In this document: in pieces, positions 17,626 through 25,018 of the stretch
Position numbering within the stretch: position 1 is the stretch's first letter
Layout of the letters: each line of letters starts with the position of its first letter
NCBI GenBank assembly: GCA_023439125.1
Contig: JAEXOU010000005.1
Span: 62,001 to 126,000 of the forward strand
Reading direction: 5' to 3'
Length of the DNA: 64,000 bases
DNA from: Bacillota bacterium
Lineage (GTDB): Bacteria; Bacillota; Clostridia; Lachnospirales; Lachnospiraceae
Made by a program: the position numbers and the translations under genes
The notes under the pieces: model-generated
The model's input: only the letters and a program-made list of their open reading frames with translations
Told to the model about the DNA's origin: nothing
Databases searched by the model: none

Positions 17626-18333
17626 ATGATTTCAAATACAACAGCAAAAATAATCAATCTTTTTCCAAAAAGATTTAAAACATATATCTCTAAGAAGATG
17701 GTGGATATGTATCTAAAAAAGTATGCCAAAATTAATATAACAGGTGGTGAAAAACTAAAGGAAATAAAAGCGCCAACTATTTTTATATGCAATCATTTGA
17801 GCAATTCAGATGGTTTGGTTCTAGGCAAAGTTCTAAAAGAGATCAATCCAACATTTGTAGCAGGTGTAAAGTTGTCCAATAATGCAGTGACTAGTGTTGG
17901 AATCCATGTTGTTAAAACTACGAATATAGAACCTAATACCGTTGATAAAGAAGGGATTAAGAGAATAATTTCACTTGTAAAACAGGGAGAAAGTCTGCTT
18001 ATCTTTCCAGAGGGGACTAGAAGTAGAGTAGGAAGCTTAATTCAAGCAAAAAAAGGAATTCTATTGATTGCAGGAATGACGGGAGTTCCAATCGTTCCAA
18101 TTGGGATAACAGGAACAGAAATATTGATGCCAATTAATCAGCAGGGTGATATGAGTGGAGAAACATTTCATCATGCAGAGGTTAATATTAACATAGGTAA
18201 TCAGTTCGAATTACCAAAGAGAGCTAAGGAACAGGATAAAAAAGAATATGAGGAGGCAACCATTATGTATGTTATGGGAAAAATTGCTGAATTACTTCCT
18301 GAAAAATATCAAGGTGTTTATGGTAAATCATGA
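17626..18333 (+). CDS. 1-acyl-sn-glycerol-3-phosphate acyltransferase (PlsC family)
   Basis: ATG 17626 behind GGGAGGAG is preferred over the upstream in-frame ATG 17587, giving 235 residues. Motif I is NHLSNSD (H-x4-D) and motif III is FPEGTRS, followed by the VPIVPIGITG block; these define the glycerophosphate acyltransferase fold. It probably makes phosphatidic acid at the membrane surface, upstream of CdsA in lipid synthesis. It stands alone, between a repeat element and a hairpin. Confidence 0.9.
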   Translation: MISNTTAKIINLFPKRFKTYISKKMVDMYLKKYAKINITGGEKLKEIKAPTIFICNHLSNSDGLVLGKVLKEINPTFVAGVKLSNNAVTSVGIHVVKTTNIEPNTVDKEGIKRIISLVKQGESLLIFPEGTRSRVGSLIQAKKGILLIAGMTGVPIVPIGITGTEILMPINQQGDMSGETFHHAEVNINIGNQFELPKRAKEQDKKEYEEATIMYVMGKIAELLPEKYQGVYGKS

Positions 18334-18352
18334 AAGTGATCTTGAATTAACA

Positions 18353-18401
18353 GTTGTCGGTACGTAAGGACTTATAATACAGGCCCTTACGTACCGACAA
18401 C
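18353..18401. terminator. Perfect 17-bp stem-loop, family C copy 1, probable bidirectional terminator
   Basis: GTTGTCGGTACGTAAGG (18353-18369) is fully complementary to 18385-18401. It sits between the convergent ends of the acyltransferase gene and the GGDEF/EAL gene. The same CGGTACGTAAGGACTT sequence occurs again at 20741-20760, on the other side of the GGDEF/EAL gene. Confidence 0.7.
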
Positions 18402-18412
18402 TTCATAAAACC

Positions 18413-20632
18413 CTATTCGTAACTGGAAAGTTCTTTGGAATAATATTTTTCTTCGAATTCCTTCACAGGCATTGGTTTTGCAAAATAGAAGCCTTGGATT
18501 AAGTCACAACCAATACCATTCAGAAATTCTACTTGTTCCTTTGTTTCTACACCTTCTGCTACAATTTTCATTTGCAGATGTTTGGCAAGGTTAATCGTAT
18601 CTCGGATTACTGTTTCACCTCGTTGCGTATTGTTACTTGTTCTAAAAAATTCACCATCAAGCTTTATCACATCAAGAGGTAAATCTTTTAAGGAATTTAA
18701 GGAAGAATAACCAGACCCAAAGTCATCCATAGATACAAGGAAATTGTTATTTTGTAAATCCGACACCATTTTTAATAATTTATCTTTTCCATCAAAAAAT
18801 GCACTTTCAGTCAGTTCTAATTCAATGAATTGATGAGGTATCTCATAGCGATCTACAATGGAAAGTACATCCTCTAACAAATGTCCAGTCGAAAGGTGAA
18901 CTCTGGATATATTTACAGATATCGTGAATAACTTTTTCCCTTCATCCATCCATTTACGTTGCTGACGACAAACCTCTTCTAGCATATAATTATCTAAGGG
19001 TACAATCATATGATTTTTTTCAAAAAGAGGGATAAAATCACTAGGAGAGATAAAACCAAGAACTGGACTAATCCAACGAACTAAAGCTTCGGCTCCACCA
19101 ATTTCATTCGTTATCGCATTATACTTTGGCTGTAAATACACAGTAAATTCTTTATTCGTAAATGCAAGTTCGGTTGCATTTTCTAATTCCTTTTCACGAA
19201 GCATAGCATGTCGAATCGACTCATTAAAGTATCCTATAAATTGCTCCTTTAACCCTTTGATTGTATCTTTTGCCATGGCAACATATATACTCATCTGCTC
19301 AACAGAAAGTGTGTAATCTTGAATATAATAAACACCATAGGAAAATTTTATATTCGGAATGGTTGCTCTCGATATCATGAATTGATTTAGTTGAAGGATT
19401 CTATCGTGAATCTCCGCTTCTTGTACGTAAGTTAAGAGTATCATGAATTCATCTGAGTTATATCGAGTACAAGTTTCTTTCTTCTTTAATTGCTGACGTA
19501 TGGAATCACAAACATTTTTTAAAACTACATTACCATTATCATAACCATAGATATCATTAATCAGTTTAAAATTATCAATATCAAGTAAAACTAATGCGTA
19601 AGACTGTTTTTTATGGTGACGTATTTTCTTATTAGTTTCCATCCGAAATTTTGCAGCATTATTAAATTTTGTAATCGGGTCGACAAATGCCACTTTATAA
19701 AGTCGTCGATTCGAGATTCCTTGGTATATGATGAAGTAAACGGATAAAATAAAACAAACTGCAATCACACCAACAACGATTAAGCTTGCTTGTATCGAGG
19801 TTATGATTGTTTCTTCTGATAAAGCCGCCTTTTTCGAAGTTAAAACTGAAAAGTTTATGTTGTTTACCCAAATTGGTGTTTCATACCAAATATAGCTTTC
19901 CGATTCAGCCAAGGATATATATTTTTTAAGACTTTGAAATAAGTCAGGTAATGATAATGACTCTTTTGGTAGATTAGAAGATGTAGTAGTCATATCTTCT
20001 GAACCAATTAATTGATATAGTTTATCTTTTATACCATAATGGAAGGAAGTTTCCGTATAGAAATCTTTTGCGTCAATGTTATCATAAGAAAAATCGTTAT
20101 TATCTGTAGTAAATACAACTTTTTTCTTATGATCTAATATATAGATATAAGGAGCCTCATCTCCAATTAAATCTTTGAAGTATAGAGATACTCGTTTTTG
20201 AGAAATTGTTCCGCGTAAATATCCATTTACTGCTGGTATGTAAGAATAAAAACAGAAAGCATCCTCTGTCTGGATAATCAGGCTTTCTGAGATTTCTTTT
20301 GGAATCTTTTCGTCCTTTATAATCTGTAATTCTTCGAATTGATTTGTTCGCCTCATTGTATCAATTAGCTTTGATATCTGTTCATCATCTTTATTCGTAT
20401 ATGCATCTGATAATATGTGAGCGTAAGACTGCAATGAATCTACTAAGACATTAATCTCGTTTTCAATGAGAGACGAGATGTTTTCAAAATCCTTTTTAAA
20501 GTCTTTATTCTCTTTTTGATAATTATCAATTGTTAAGGCAGCGATGTATTCAGTACCTAACGCAACGGATAAAGAAGTAATGAGAATAGCAAAAAAGATC
20601 AATGGCCATATCTTATGTTTTCTTATTTTCAT
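18413..20632 (-). CDS. Membrane sensor with degenerate GGDEF and intact EAL domain (c-di-GMP phosphodiesterase)
   Basis: The 739-residue protein starts at ATG 20632 with AGGAGA. It has a membrane helix at about 9-30, an extracellular sensory region to about 275, a second helix near 278-302, then a GGDEF domain whose signature reads YNSDEF; cyclase activity is therefore unlikely. The C-terminal EAL domain keeps EALVRW, ELTES, DDFGSGYSSL, VIKLDGEFF and VAEGVET, so it should hydrolyse cyclic di-GMP. The degenerate GGDEF may bind GTP as a regulator. No partner gene is adjacent. Palindromes of family C flank the gene on both sides. Confidence 0.92.
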   Translation of the reverse strand: MKIRKHKIWPLIFFAILITSLSVALGTEYIAALTIDNYQKENKDFKKDFENISSLIENEINVLVDSLQSYAHILSDAYTNKDDEQISKLIDTMRRTNQFEELQIIKDEKIPKEISESLIIQTEDAFCFYSYIPAVNGYLRGTISQKRVSLYFKDLIGDEAPYIYILDHKKKVVFTTDNNDFSYDNIDAKDFYTETSFHYGIKDKLYQLIGSEDMTTTSSNLPKESLSLPDLFQSLKKYISLAESESYIWYETPIWVNNINFSVLTSKKAALSEETIITSIQASLIVVGVIAVCFILSVYFIIYQGISNRRLYKVAFVDPITKFNNAAKFRMETNKKIRHHKKQSYALVLLDIDNFKLINDIYGYDNGNVVLKNVCDSIRQQLKKKETCTRYNSDEFMILLTYVQEAEIHDRILQLNQFMISRATIPNIKFSYGVYYIQDYTLSVEQMSIYVAMAKDTIKGLKEQFIGYFNESIRHAMLREKELENATELAFTNKEFTVYLQPKYNAITNEIGGAEALVRWISPVLGFISPSDFIPLFEKNHMIVPLDNYMLEEVCRQQRKWMDEGKKLFTISVNISRVHLSTGHLLEDVLSIVDRYEIPHQFIELELTESAFFDGKDKLLKMVSDLQNNNFLVSMDDFGSGYSSLNSLKDLPLDVIKLDGEFFRTSNNTQRGETVIRDTINLAKHLQMKIVAEGVETKEQVEFLNGIGCDLIQGFYFAKPMPVKEFEEKYYSKELSSYE

Positions 20633-20735
20633 CTATTTCTCCTATTGTGTTTTGATACTTTATTTTAAATCTAGTAGGGGAAAAAAGCAACACTTAAGAT
20701 ATGATAACGAACATTATTTAGGAGCATACTGTTAT

Positions 20736-20792
20736 GAAGTCGTCGGTACGTAAGGACTTGTATTTTAGACACTTACGTACCGTTACGACTTC
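20736..20792. repeat. Stem-loop, family C copy 2
   Basis: GAAGTCGT plus CGGTACGTAAG (20736-20754) pairs with CTTACGTACCG and ACGACTTC (20772-20792) with a 2-nt bulge. It shares CGGTACGTAAGGACTT with copy 1 at 18353. No T-tract follows on the + strand, so it may not be a terminator here. Confidence 0.65.
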
Positions 20793-20816
20793 ATTCAAGC
20801 AAAAGCGTGTTGCAAA

Positions 20817-20872
20817 TAAATTATGTTTGTCATCCCATACGCATAGCATTTCTTTGTGCAAAATGACGTCAG
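20817..20872 (+). repeat. Family B repeat, half-element copy 1
   Basis: The segment runs from AATTATGTTTGTCATCCCAT to CAAAATGACGTCAG. It matches 42701-42753 (same orientation) and, as reverse complement, 59693-59748, where it is half of a full palindrome. No gene of its own is visible. Confidence 0.75.
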
Positions 20873-20878
20873 TTGCCT

Positions 20879-21052
20879 CTATTCACCACCCGGACCATTA
20901 CGTCTTGATACTTCATCTGGAATGACGTCTTTAGAACAGTTTTTGTCAATATCAGGTATATCACCATCACCATACTCTGTATTGTAATCATAATCATAAT
21001 TTATCCCATCTTTCGTGCTCGATTGATTTTTCTTTGAATTATTATTGTTCAA
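20879..21052 (-). CDS. Small hydrophilic protein of 57 aa, TTG start (hypothetical)
   Basis: A TTG at 21052 (minus strand) follows AGGAGG with six bases between, an excellent site, while the longer reading from ATG 21133 has no such site. The product is 57 residues, Asn/Asp-rich and acidic (NNNNSKKNQSS, then YDYDYNTEYGDGD, ending RRNGPGGE), with no membrane segment. I recognise no family. It could be disordered. The gene ends right next to a family B repeat. Confidence 0.45.
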   Translation of the reverse strand: MNNNNSKKNQSSTKDGINYDYDYNTEYGDGDIPDIDKNCSKDVIPDEVSRRNGPGGE

Positions 21053-21194
21053 TGGAAACCTCCTAATAAAAGTTATATTTCTTAAGAATACAAGTACTGA
21101 ATAGAATATTTTAATGAATTTTAGTACAGACATAGTATGTATTATTTTTTGCTTTCTATGTTGAAAAAAAATGGAATAAAATTAAAATAACTAC

Positions 21195-21223
21195 TTTACA
21201 ACGTAAAAGTTATGATTTAATAT
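21195..21223 (+). promoter_or_regulatory. Promoter of the degV gene
   Basis: TTTACA (21195-21200), 17 bp, TAATAT (21218-21223), about 50 bp before the start codon. Confidence 0.55.
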
Positions 21224-21276
21224 AGTAATGAATACTACATAATGCAGAGTCGAATAATAGAAATAAGGAGCAGAAT

Positions 21277-22146
21277 ATGAACGAGTATGTCATTTTAACG
21301 GATTCAACATGTGATTTACCAGCGGATATGGCCATGGAATTAAACCTTTCTGTTATTTCATTGTCAGTATTACTTGATGAAAAAAATTATAAGAACTACT
21401 TAGATGGAAGAGAGTTGAGTTTTCAGGATTTTTATGATAGCATGAGAAACAAGAAATTACCAACTACTTCAGCAGTGAATGTGTTTGATTTTTTAGAAAT
21501 CATGGAACCAATCTTAGCTTCGGGCAAGGATATCTTATATTTGGGTTTTTCTTCTGCTATGAGCGGTACCTTTAGCGCGGGTTGCGTGGCAACGAAGGAA
21601 TTGCTGCAAAAATATCCTAAGCAAAAGATTTTGACCGTAGACTCGTTATCTGCATCACTTGGTGAAGGGCTTTTAGTTTATTTATGTGCAATGGAGAAAA
21701 AGAGAGGGAGTACAATCGAACAACTTCAGGCTTATGCAGAGGCTAATAAAATGCATATATGTCATCTGTTTACAGTAGACGACTTGTTTCATATTAAACG
21801 TGGTGGGCGAATTTCATCCTCTACAGCAATATTTGGGTCTATTTTAGGGATTAAACCAATTTTACGAGTAGATGAAGGTGGATTGATGAACACAATCGGT
21901 AAGGCACGTGGAAGAAAAGGAGCCTTGAGAGAATTAGTAAATCTCGTAAAGGAGACAATAACAAATCCAGAAATGCCAATCTTTATTGGGCATGGAGATT
22001 GCCTTAATGAAGCAGAACAGGTAGCTATGATGTTAAAAGAGCAGGTGGGAGCAAAAAAAGTATTTATTAACTATATTGGTGTAGTATGTGGCTCACATTC
22101 TGGGCCAGGCATTTTAGGCATTTTTTATTACGGGAAGAAGCGATAA
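21277..22146 (+). CDS. DegV family fatty-acid-binding protein
   Basis: The 289-residue protein has the DegV hallmarks: an N-terminal ILTDSTCDLP, TSAVNVFDF, LGFSSAMSGTF with the serine that contacts the lipid headgroup, and DDLFHIKRGGRIS in the second half. Such proteins (FakB-like) hold a free fatty acid for phosphorylation by a FakA kinase or carry it. No FakA gene is in the window. RBS AAGGAG. The gene is followed 33 bp later by the DUF1858 gene and may be cotranscribed with it. Confidence 0.92.
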   Translation: MNEYVILTDSTCDLPADMAMELNLSVISLSVLLDEKNYKNYLDGRELSFQDFYDSMRNKKLPTTSAVNVFDFLEIMEPILASGKDILYLGFSSAMSGTFSAGCVATKELLQKYPKQKILTVDSLSASLGEGLLVYLCAMEKKRGSTIEQLQAYAEANKMHICHLFTVDDLFHIKRGGRISSSTAIFGSILGIKPILRVDEGGLMNTIGKARGRKGALRELVNLVKETITNPEMPIFIGHGDCLNEAEQVAMMLKEQVGAKKVFINYIGVVCGSHSGPGILGIFYYGKKR

Positions 22147-22179
22147 TTAAATTTATGAAAATACGGAGTGATTGAAAGA

Positions 22180-22377
22180 ATGATTATATCAAAATACTCA
22201 CTAATTGGAGCGATTTTACAATCTTATCCTACAGCGACAGAATGCTTTGAAGAGATGGGAATGCATTGTATGTCGTGTCATATGTCACCACGAGAAACTT
22301 TGGAACAGGCTTGTCAAGTTCACGGTCAGGATGTGGAGGAGTTAATAGCAAAATTAGATAAACATATTAATGGTTAA
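22180..22377 (+). CDS. DUF1858-family redox-disulfide small protein
   Basis: ATG 22180 behind GGAGTG is preferred to the in-frame GTG 22168, giving 65 residues. The pattern SLIGAILQSYPTA, then CMSCHMSPRETLEQACQVHG is that of the DUF1858/ScdA-N-like domain often found near hybrid-cluster proteins, with a C-x2-C that may be redox-active. No hybrid-cluster gene is in view. The function is unknown. Confidence 0.82.
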   Translation: MIISKYSLIGAILQSYPTATECFEEMGMHCMSCHMSPRETLEQACQVHGQDVEELIAKLDKHING

Positions 22378-22405
22378 AGGTTTCTGTTACTTTAGCAGAC
22401 GTCTC

Positions 22406-22434
22406 TTTACAGTAAACAATTCGTATATTATAAT
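22406..22434 (+). promoter_or_regulatory. Promoter of the TRIC-family gene
   Basis: TTTACA (22406-22411), 17 bp, TATAAT (22429-22434), 43 bp before the start codon. Confidence 0.7.
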
Positions 22435-22476
22435 AATTTAAGTGATAAAATGAATACTTAAGAGGGATGTAGTTAT

Positions 22477-23112
22477 ATGTCGAATTTTGTTTACTTAATT
22501 GAGATTATCGGAACGATCGCCTTTGCAATCTCGGGTGCAATTGTTGCGATTGAAAAGAATATGGATATTTTTGGTGTTATGGTGTTAGGAGTAACAACTG
22601 CTGTTGGTGGCGGCATGATTCGTGATGTGCTGCTTGATAATTTACCACCGACGATGTTTTTGAACCCGATCTATGTTATTTTAGCTGTATTAACATCAAT
22701 TTTTGTCTTTTTGCTAATGTATTTGCTGAAAGGAAAGGGCATCCGTTATTTAAAACAGATGGATCATTGCCTTAACGTATTCGATTCAGTTGGTTTAGGT
22801 GTTTTTGTAGTTACTGGAGTTAATACCGCAACAAACAATGGATTTTCAGAGTTAGCTTTTCTATCGATTTTTGTTGGCGTTCTAACTGGAGTTGGTGGAG
22901 GTATTCTACGCGATATACTTGCAGGAAAGGTACCAGTAATTTTTCATAAGAGAGTGTATGCAGTTGCTGCAATTATAGGTGCATCTGCTTATTACTACAT
23001 AAGTGGTTGGCTTGGAACCAATATGGCAATGCTCATTGGTATTGCTTTAACACTTACAGTTCGTATGTTAGCAACTTATTTTGAATGGAATTTGCCACGT
23101 ATCAATAAATAA
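22477..23112 (+). CDS. Trimeric intracellular cation (TRIC) channel family membrane protein (UPF0126/YadS-like)
   Basis: The 211-residue protein has about seven hydrophobic segments arranged as two repeats, each with a glycine-rich GVTTAVGGGMIRDVLL or GVLTGVGGGILRDIL motif. This duplicated GGGxxRD signature defines the UPF0126/TRIC family. Prokaryotic members have been described as cation (K+) channels; some operons suggest amino-acid transport instead. It has its own consensus promoter and terminator. Confidence 0.9.
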   Translation: MSNFVYLIEIIGTIAFAISGAIVAIEKNMDIFGVMVLGVTTAVGGGMIRDVLLDNLPPTMFLNPIYVILAVLTSIFVFLLMYLLKGKGIRYLKQMDHCLNVFDSVGLGVFVVTGVNTATNNGFSELAFLSIFVGVLTGVGGGILRDILAGKVPVIFHKRVYAVAAIIGASAYYYISGWLGTNMAMLIGIALTLTVRMLATYFEWNLPRINK

Positions 23113-23119
23113 CGAATTG

Positions 23120-23176
23120 AAAATGATACTTTTTATTTCCGCACTGTTAGAATCGGACATAAGAAGTATCATTTTT
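23120..23176. terminator. Rho-independent terminator
   Basis: AAAATGATACTT pairs with GAAGTATCATTTT and ends in a T-run, just after the TRIC-family gene. Confidence 0.8.
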
Positions 23177-23332
23177 TGCTTTAAAGTAGTTGGTGATCCA
23201 TAAAAAATTAATTATAACAAAATCAACTCAATCTTTGATTAAAATAGAATATAGTGTCAATAATGATAATAGGAAATACCAAAGGCTTTGTTCTACTAGG
23301 GATTTACTTGTTACTCACAAATGGATATTATT

Positions 23333-23373
23333 CACGTTAAGGGGCTGTTAAGATAAAACAGCCCCTTAACGTG
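23333..23373 (+). promoter_or_regulatory. Perfect 17-bp stem-loop directly upstream of carD, candidate leader regulator or operator
   Basis: CACGTTAAGGGGCTGTT (23333-23349) is fully complementary to 23357-23373 with a 7-nt loop. No T-tract follows, and the gene's RBS (AAGGAAGGTG) begins about 10 bp later. It is therefore placed like a leader-RNA element or operator and not like a terminator. The GGGGCTGT motif also starts the outer arm of the family A element at 2829. Confidence 0.55.
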
Positions 23374-23397
23374 GCAGAATTAAGGAAGGTGTAAAGA

Positions 23398-23916
23398 ATG
23401 TTTAAAAAAGGTGACTTAATAGTTTATGGTACAACAGGCGTATGTGAAGTTATGGATATAACGACAATAAATATGCCAGAGGTGTCCAAGGATAGGCTAT
23501 ACTATGTATTACGACCATATTACCAAAAAGGTAGCAAAGTTTTTTCGCCAGTGAATAATGAAAAAACGGTGATGCGTGAAGTAATATCAAAAGAAGAAGC
23601 TATGAACCTAATTGACGACATTCCAAATATACAAGAGATTTGGATTAGTAATGACAAGTTAAGAGAAGAAGAGTATAAAGAGGTTATACGTAGATGTCAA
23701 TGTCGTGAATGGATTCGAATGATTAAAACTTCTTATCTTAGGAGACAGGAACGTATAGTTCAAGGGAAGAAAACAACAGCTACTGACGAACGTTATCTTA
23801 AAATAGCAAAAGATAATCTATATTCCGAATTAGCAGTGCCTCTGGAAATCTCAAAGGATGAAGTTGAAAAATATATACAGTCAAGAATTAAAAACTCATG
23901 TTTAAATGGATTGTAA
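23398..23916 (+). CDS. CarD/CdnL-type transcription factor
   Basis: The 172-residue protein has an N-terminal Tudor-like RNA-polymerase-interaction domain (FKKGDLIVYGTTGVCEV, then LYYVLRPYYQKGSKVFSPV) and a helical C-terminal domain with REEEYKEVIRRCQCREWIRM and KIAKDNLYSELAVPLEI. This is the standard CarD_CdnL layout and length. Such proteins bind the RNAP beta subunit and modulate open-complex stability. No neighbours hint at a specific regulon. A long perfect hairpin immediately upstream may control its own expression. Confidence 0.93.
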   Translation: MFKKGDLIVYGTTGVCEVMDITTINMPEVSKDRLYYVLRPYYQKGSKVFSPVNNEKTVMREVISKEEAMNLIDDIPNIQEIWISNDKLREEEYKEVIRRCQCREWIRMIKTSYLRRQERIVQGKKTTATDERYLKIAKDNLYSELAVPLEISKDEVEKYIQSRIKNSCLNGL

Positions 23917-23923
23917 GAAAATC

Positions 23924-24042
23924 GAATAAAAGAATGAAAGGTGATGGTATATTATCGCTAGTGCTATGCTCACAAGCCCACAAAATGTATGTAGACTTGT
24001 AAGGCACTCCGAACAATATCATCACCCTTTATTCTTTTGTTC
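23924..24042. repeat. Nested palindromic repeat, family A copy 2
   Basis: Arms at 23924-23953 and 24012-24042 (GAATAAAAGAATGAAAGG against CCCTTTATTCTTTTGTTC) are complementary with few mismatches and differ in sequence from those of copies 1 and 3. They enclose the shared core (GCTCACAAGCCCACAAA ... ACTTGTAAGGCACTCCGA). Family D hairpins follow directly. Confidence 0.82.
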
Positions 24043-24045
24043 ATT

Positions 24046-24107
24046 TAATAGGAAAGTTCTTTGAACTTCCTTATTATAGAACAAAAGCGTCCAAAAGGAT
24101 GGACGCT
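24046..24107. repeat. Family D double hairpin, copy next to family A
   Basis: Hairpin 1 is 24046-24076 (AATAGGAAAGTTC / GAACTTCCTTATT). Hairpin 2 is GCGTCCAAAAGGATGGACGC at 24087-24106. The same pair in the same order occurs at 35515-35576. Hairpin 2 lies about 12 bp past the stop of a convergent small gene and may help end it. Confidence 0.78.
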
Positions 24108-24118
24108 ATGAGGCATTA

Positions 24119-24289
24119 TCATTTCTTTTTTATTTCATCTTTAATAAAGCATCCGGCAATCACAAAAAATAGACCGAAACCACCCCAGATATAAGAAAAA
24201 GTAGATTGACTAATAATTGCGATTACAATACTAAATAAAAGTAATGCGAATCCAGTTAATATAATTTTTTTGTTCAACGTTTCGGGCAT
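24119..24289 (-). CDS. Small two-helix membrane protein of 56 aa (hypothetical)
   Basis: The frame runs from ATG 24289, behind AGGAGAGG, to TGA 24119. Two hydrophobic segments (ILTGFALLLFSIVIAII and YIWGGFGLFFVIAGCF) are separated by a short polar turn, and the tail is lysine-rich (KDEIKKK). It is too short for usual ORF cut-offs, but the RBS and composition support a real gene. No family is recognised. Confidence 0.65.
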   Translation of the reverse strand: MPETLNKKIILTGFALLLFSIVIAIISQSTFSYIWGGFGLFFVIAGCFIKDEIKKK

Positions 24290-24407
24290 GTTACCTCTCC
24301 TTTAATGACAGTATTCTATTATATTTATATGAGTTATGTAAATCATATATTTATTATATCACTTTTTCATTTAGGAAGAAAAGAAAGAAAGGAAAAGATA
24401 TATCATA

Positions 24408-24785
24408 TTATTTTTCCTCTTTATCTCCTTTAAAAAGAACTCTAGCAATCAATCCAAGTCCTGCACACACTAAAACTAACATGAGTAGATAGTTAAATAA
24501 GCTTGTATTACGTATCATAAATGTCGTATTAGCAATAACAGATCCGATAATGATTAGGACACCCAATACAGTCAAAACCTTTGCGATAATCGACTTGGTA
24601 TCAATAAACCACCAAACGACACCAATTAAGAATGGTACTACAACAACTCCACCTGTAATGTTAAATCTTCCAAAGCGGAATCCAAAACCAGTAGTTACAG
24701 TAACTAGTGAAGTAAACCAAAAGAGACCAAGTGCAAATAGCGCAATACCTGCTATAAATTCTAAAAGTGGATTTCCTTTTTTCAT
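24408..24785 (-). CDS. Small integral membrane protein of 125 aa (hypothetical)
   Basis: The protein has about four membrane segments (FIAGIALFALGLFWF, VVVVPFLIGVVWWFI, VLTVLGVLIIIGSVI, LLMLVLVCAGLGLIA) and a charged C-terminus (KGDKEEK). A GATGG-type RBS precedes ATG 24785. It may share a transcript with the small membrane gene 119 bp downstream. I recognise no specific family. The 233 bp between this gene and the hydrogenase gene hold nothing obvious. Confidence 0.75.
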   Translation of the reverse strand: MKKGNPLLEFIAGIALFALGLFWFTSLVTVTTGFGFRFGRFNITGGVVVVPFLIGVVWWFIDTKSIIAKVLTVLGVLIIIGSVIANTTFMIRNTSLFNYLLMLVLVCAGLGLIARVLFKGDKEEK

Positions 24786-25018
24786 ATTCCAATATCCATC
24801 CTTTCATTCTAATTTGAAAAAGAGTATGTAAAACTATATCATATTATATATGAATATGAAAAAAATGACAATAACTTATTAAAATAAGTCATATTATGGC
24901 ATATAAACGGATTTTACTATATGCACTAAGTTGATTACTAGAGAAAACTTAACATATATCGTATAGGTTTTTTATATTTGTAAAAACTACTAATTATTAT
25001 CGTACATTGGAGGCTAAA

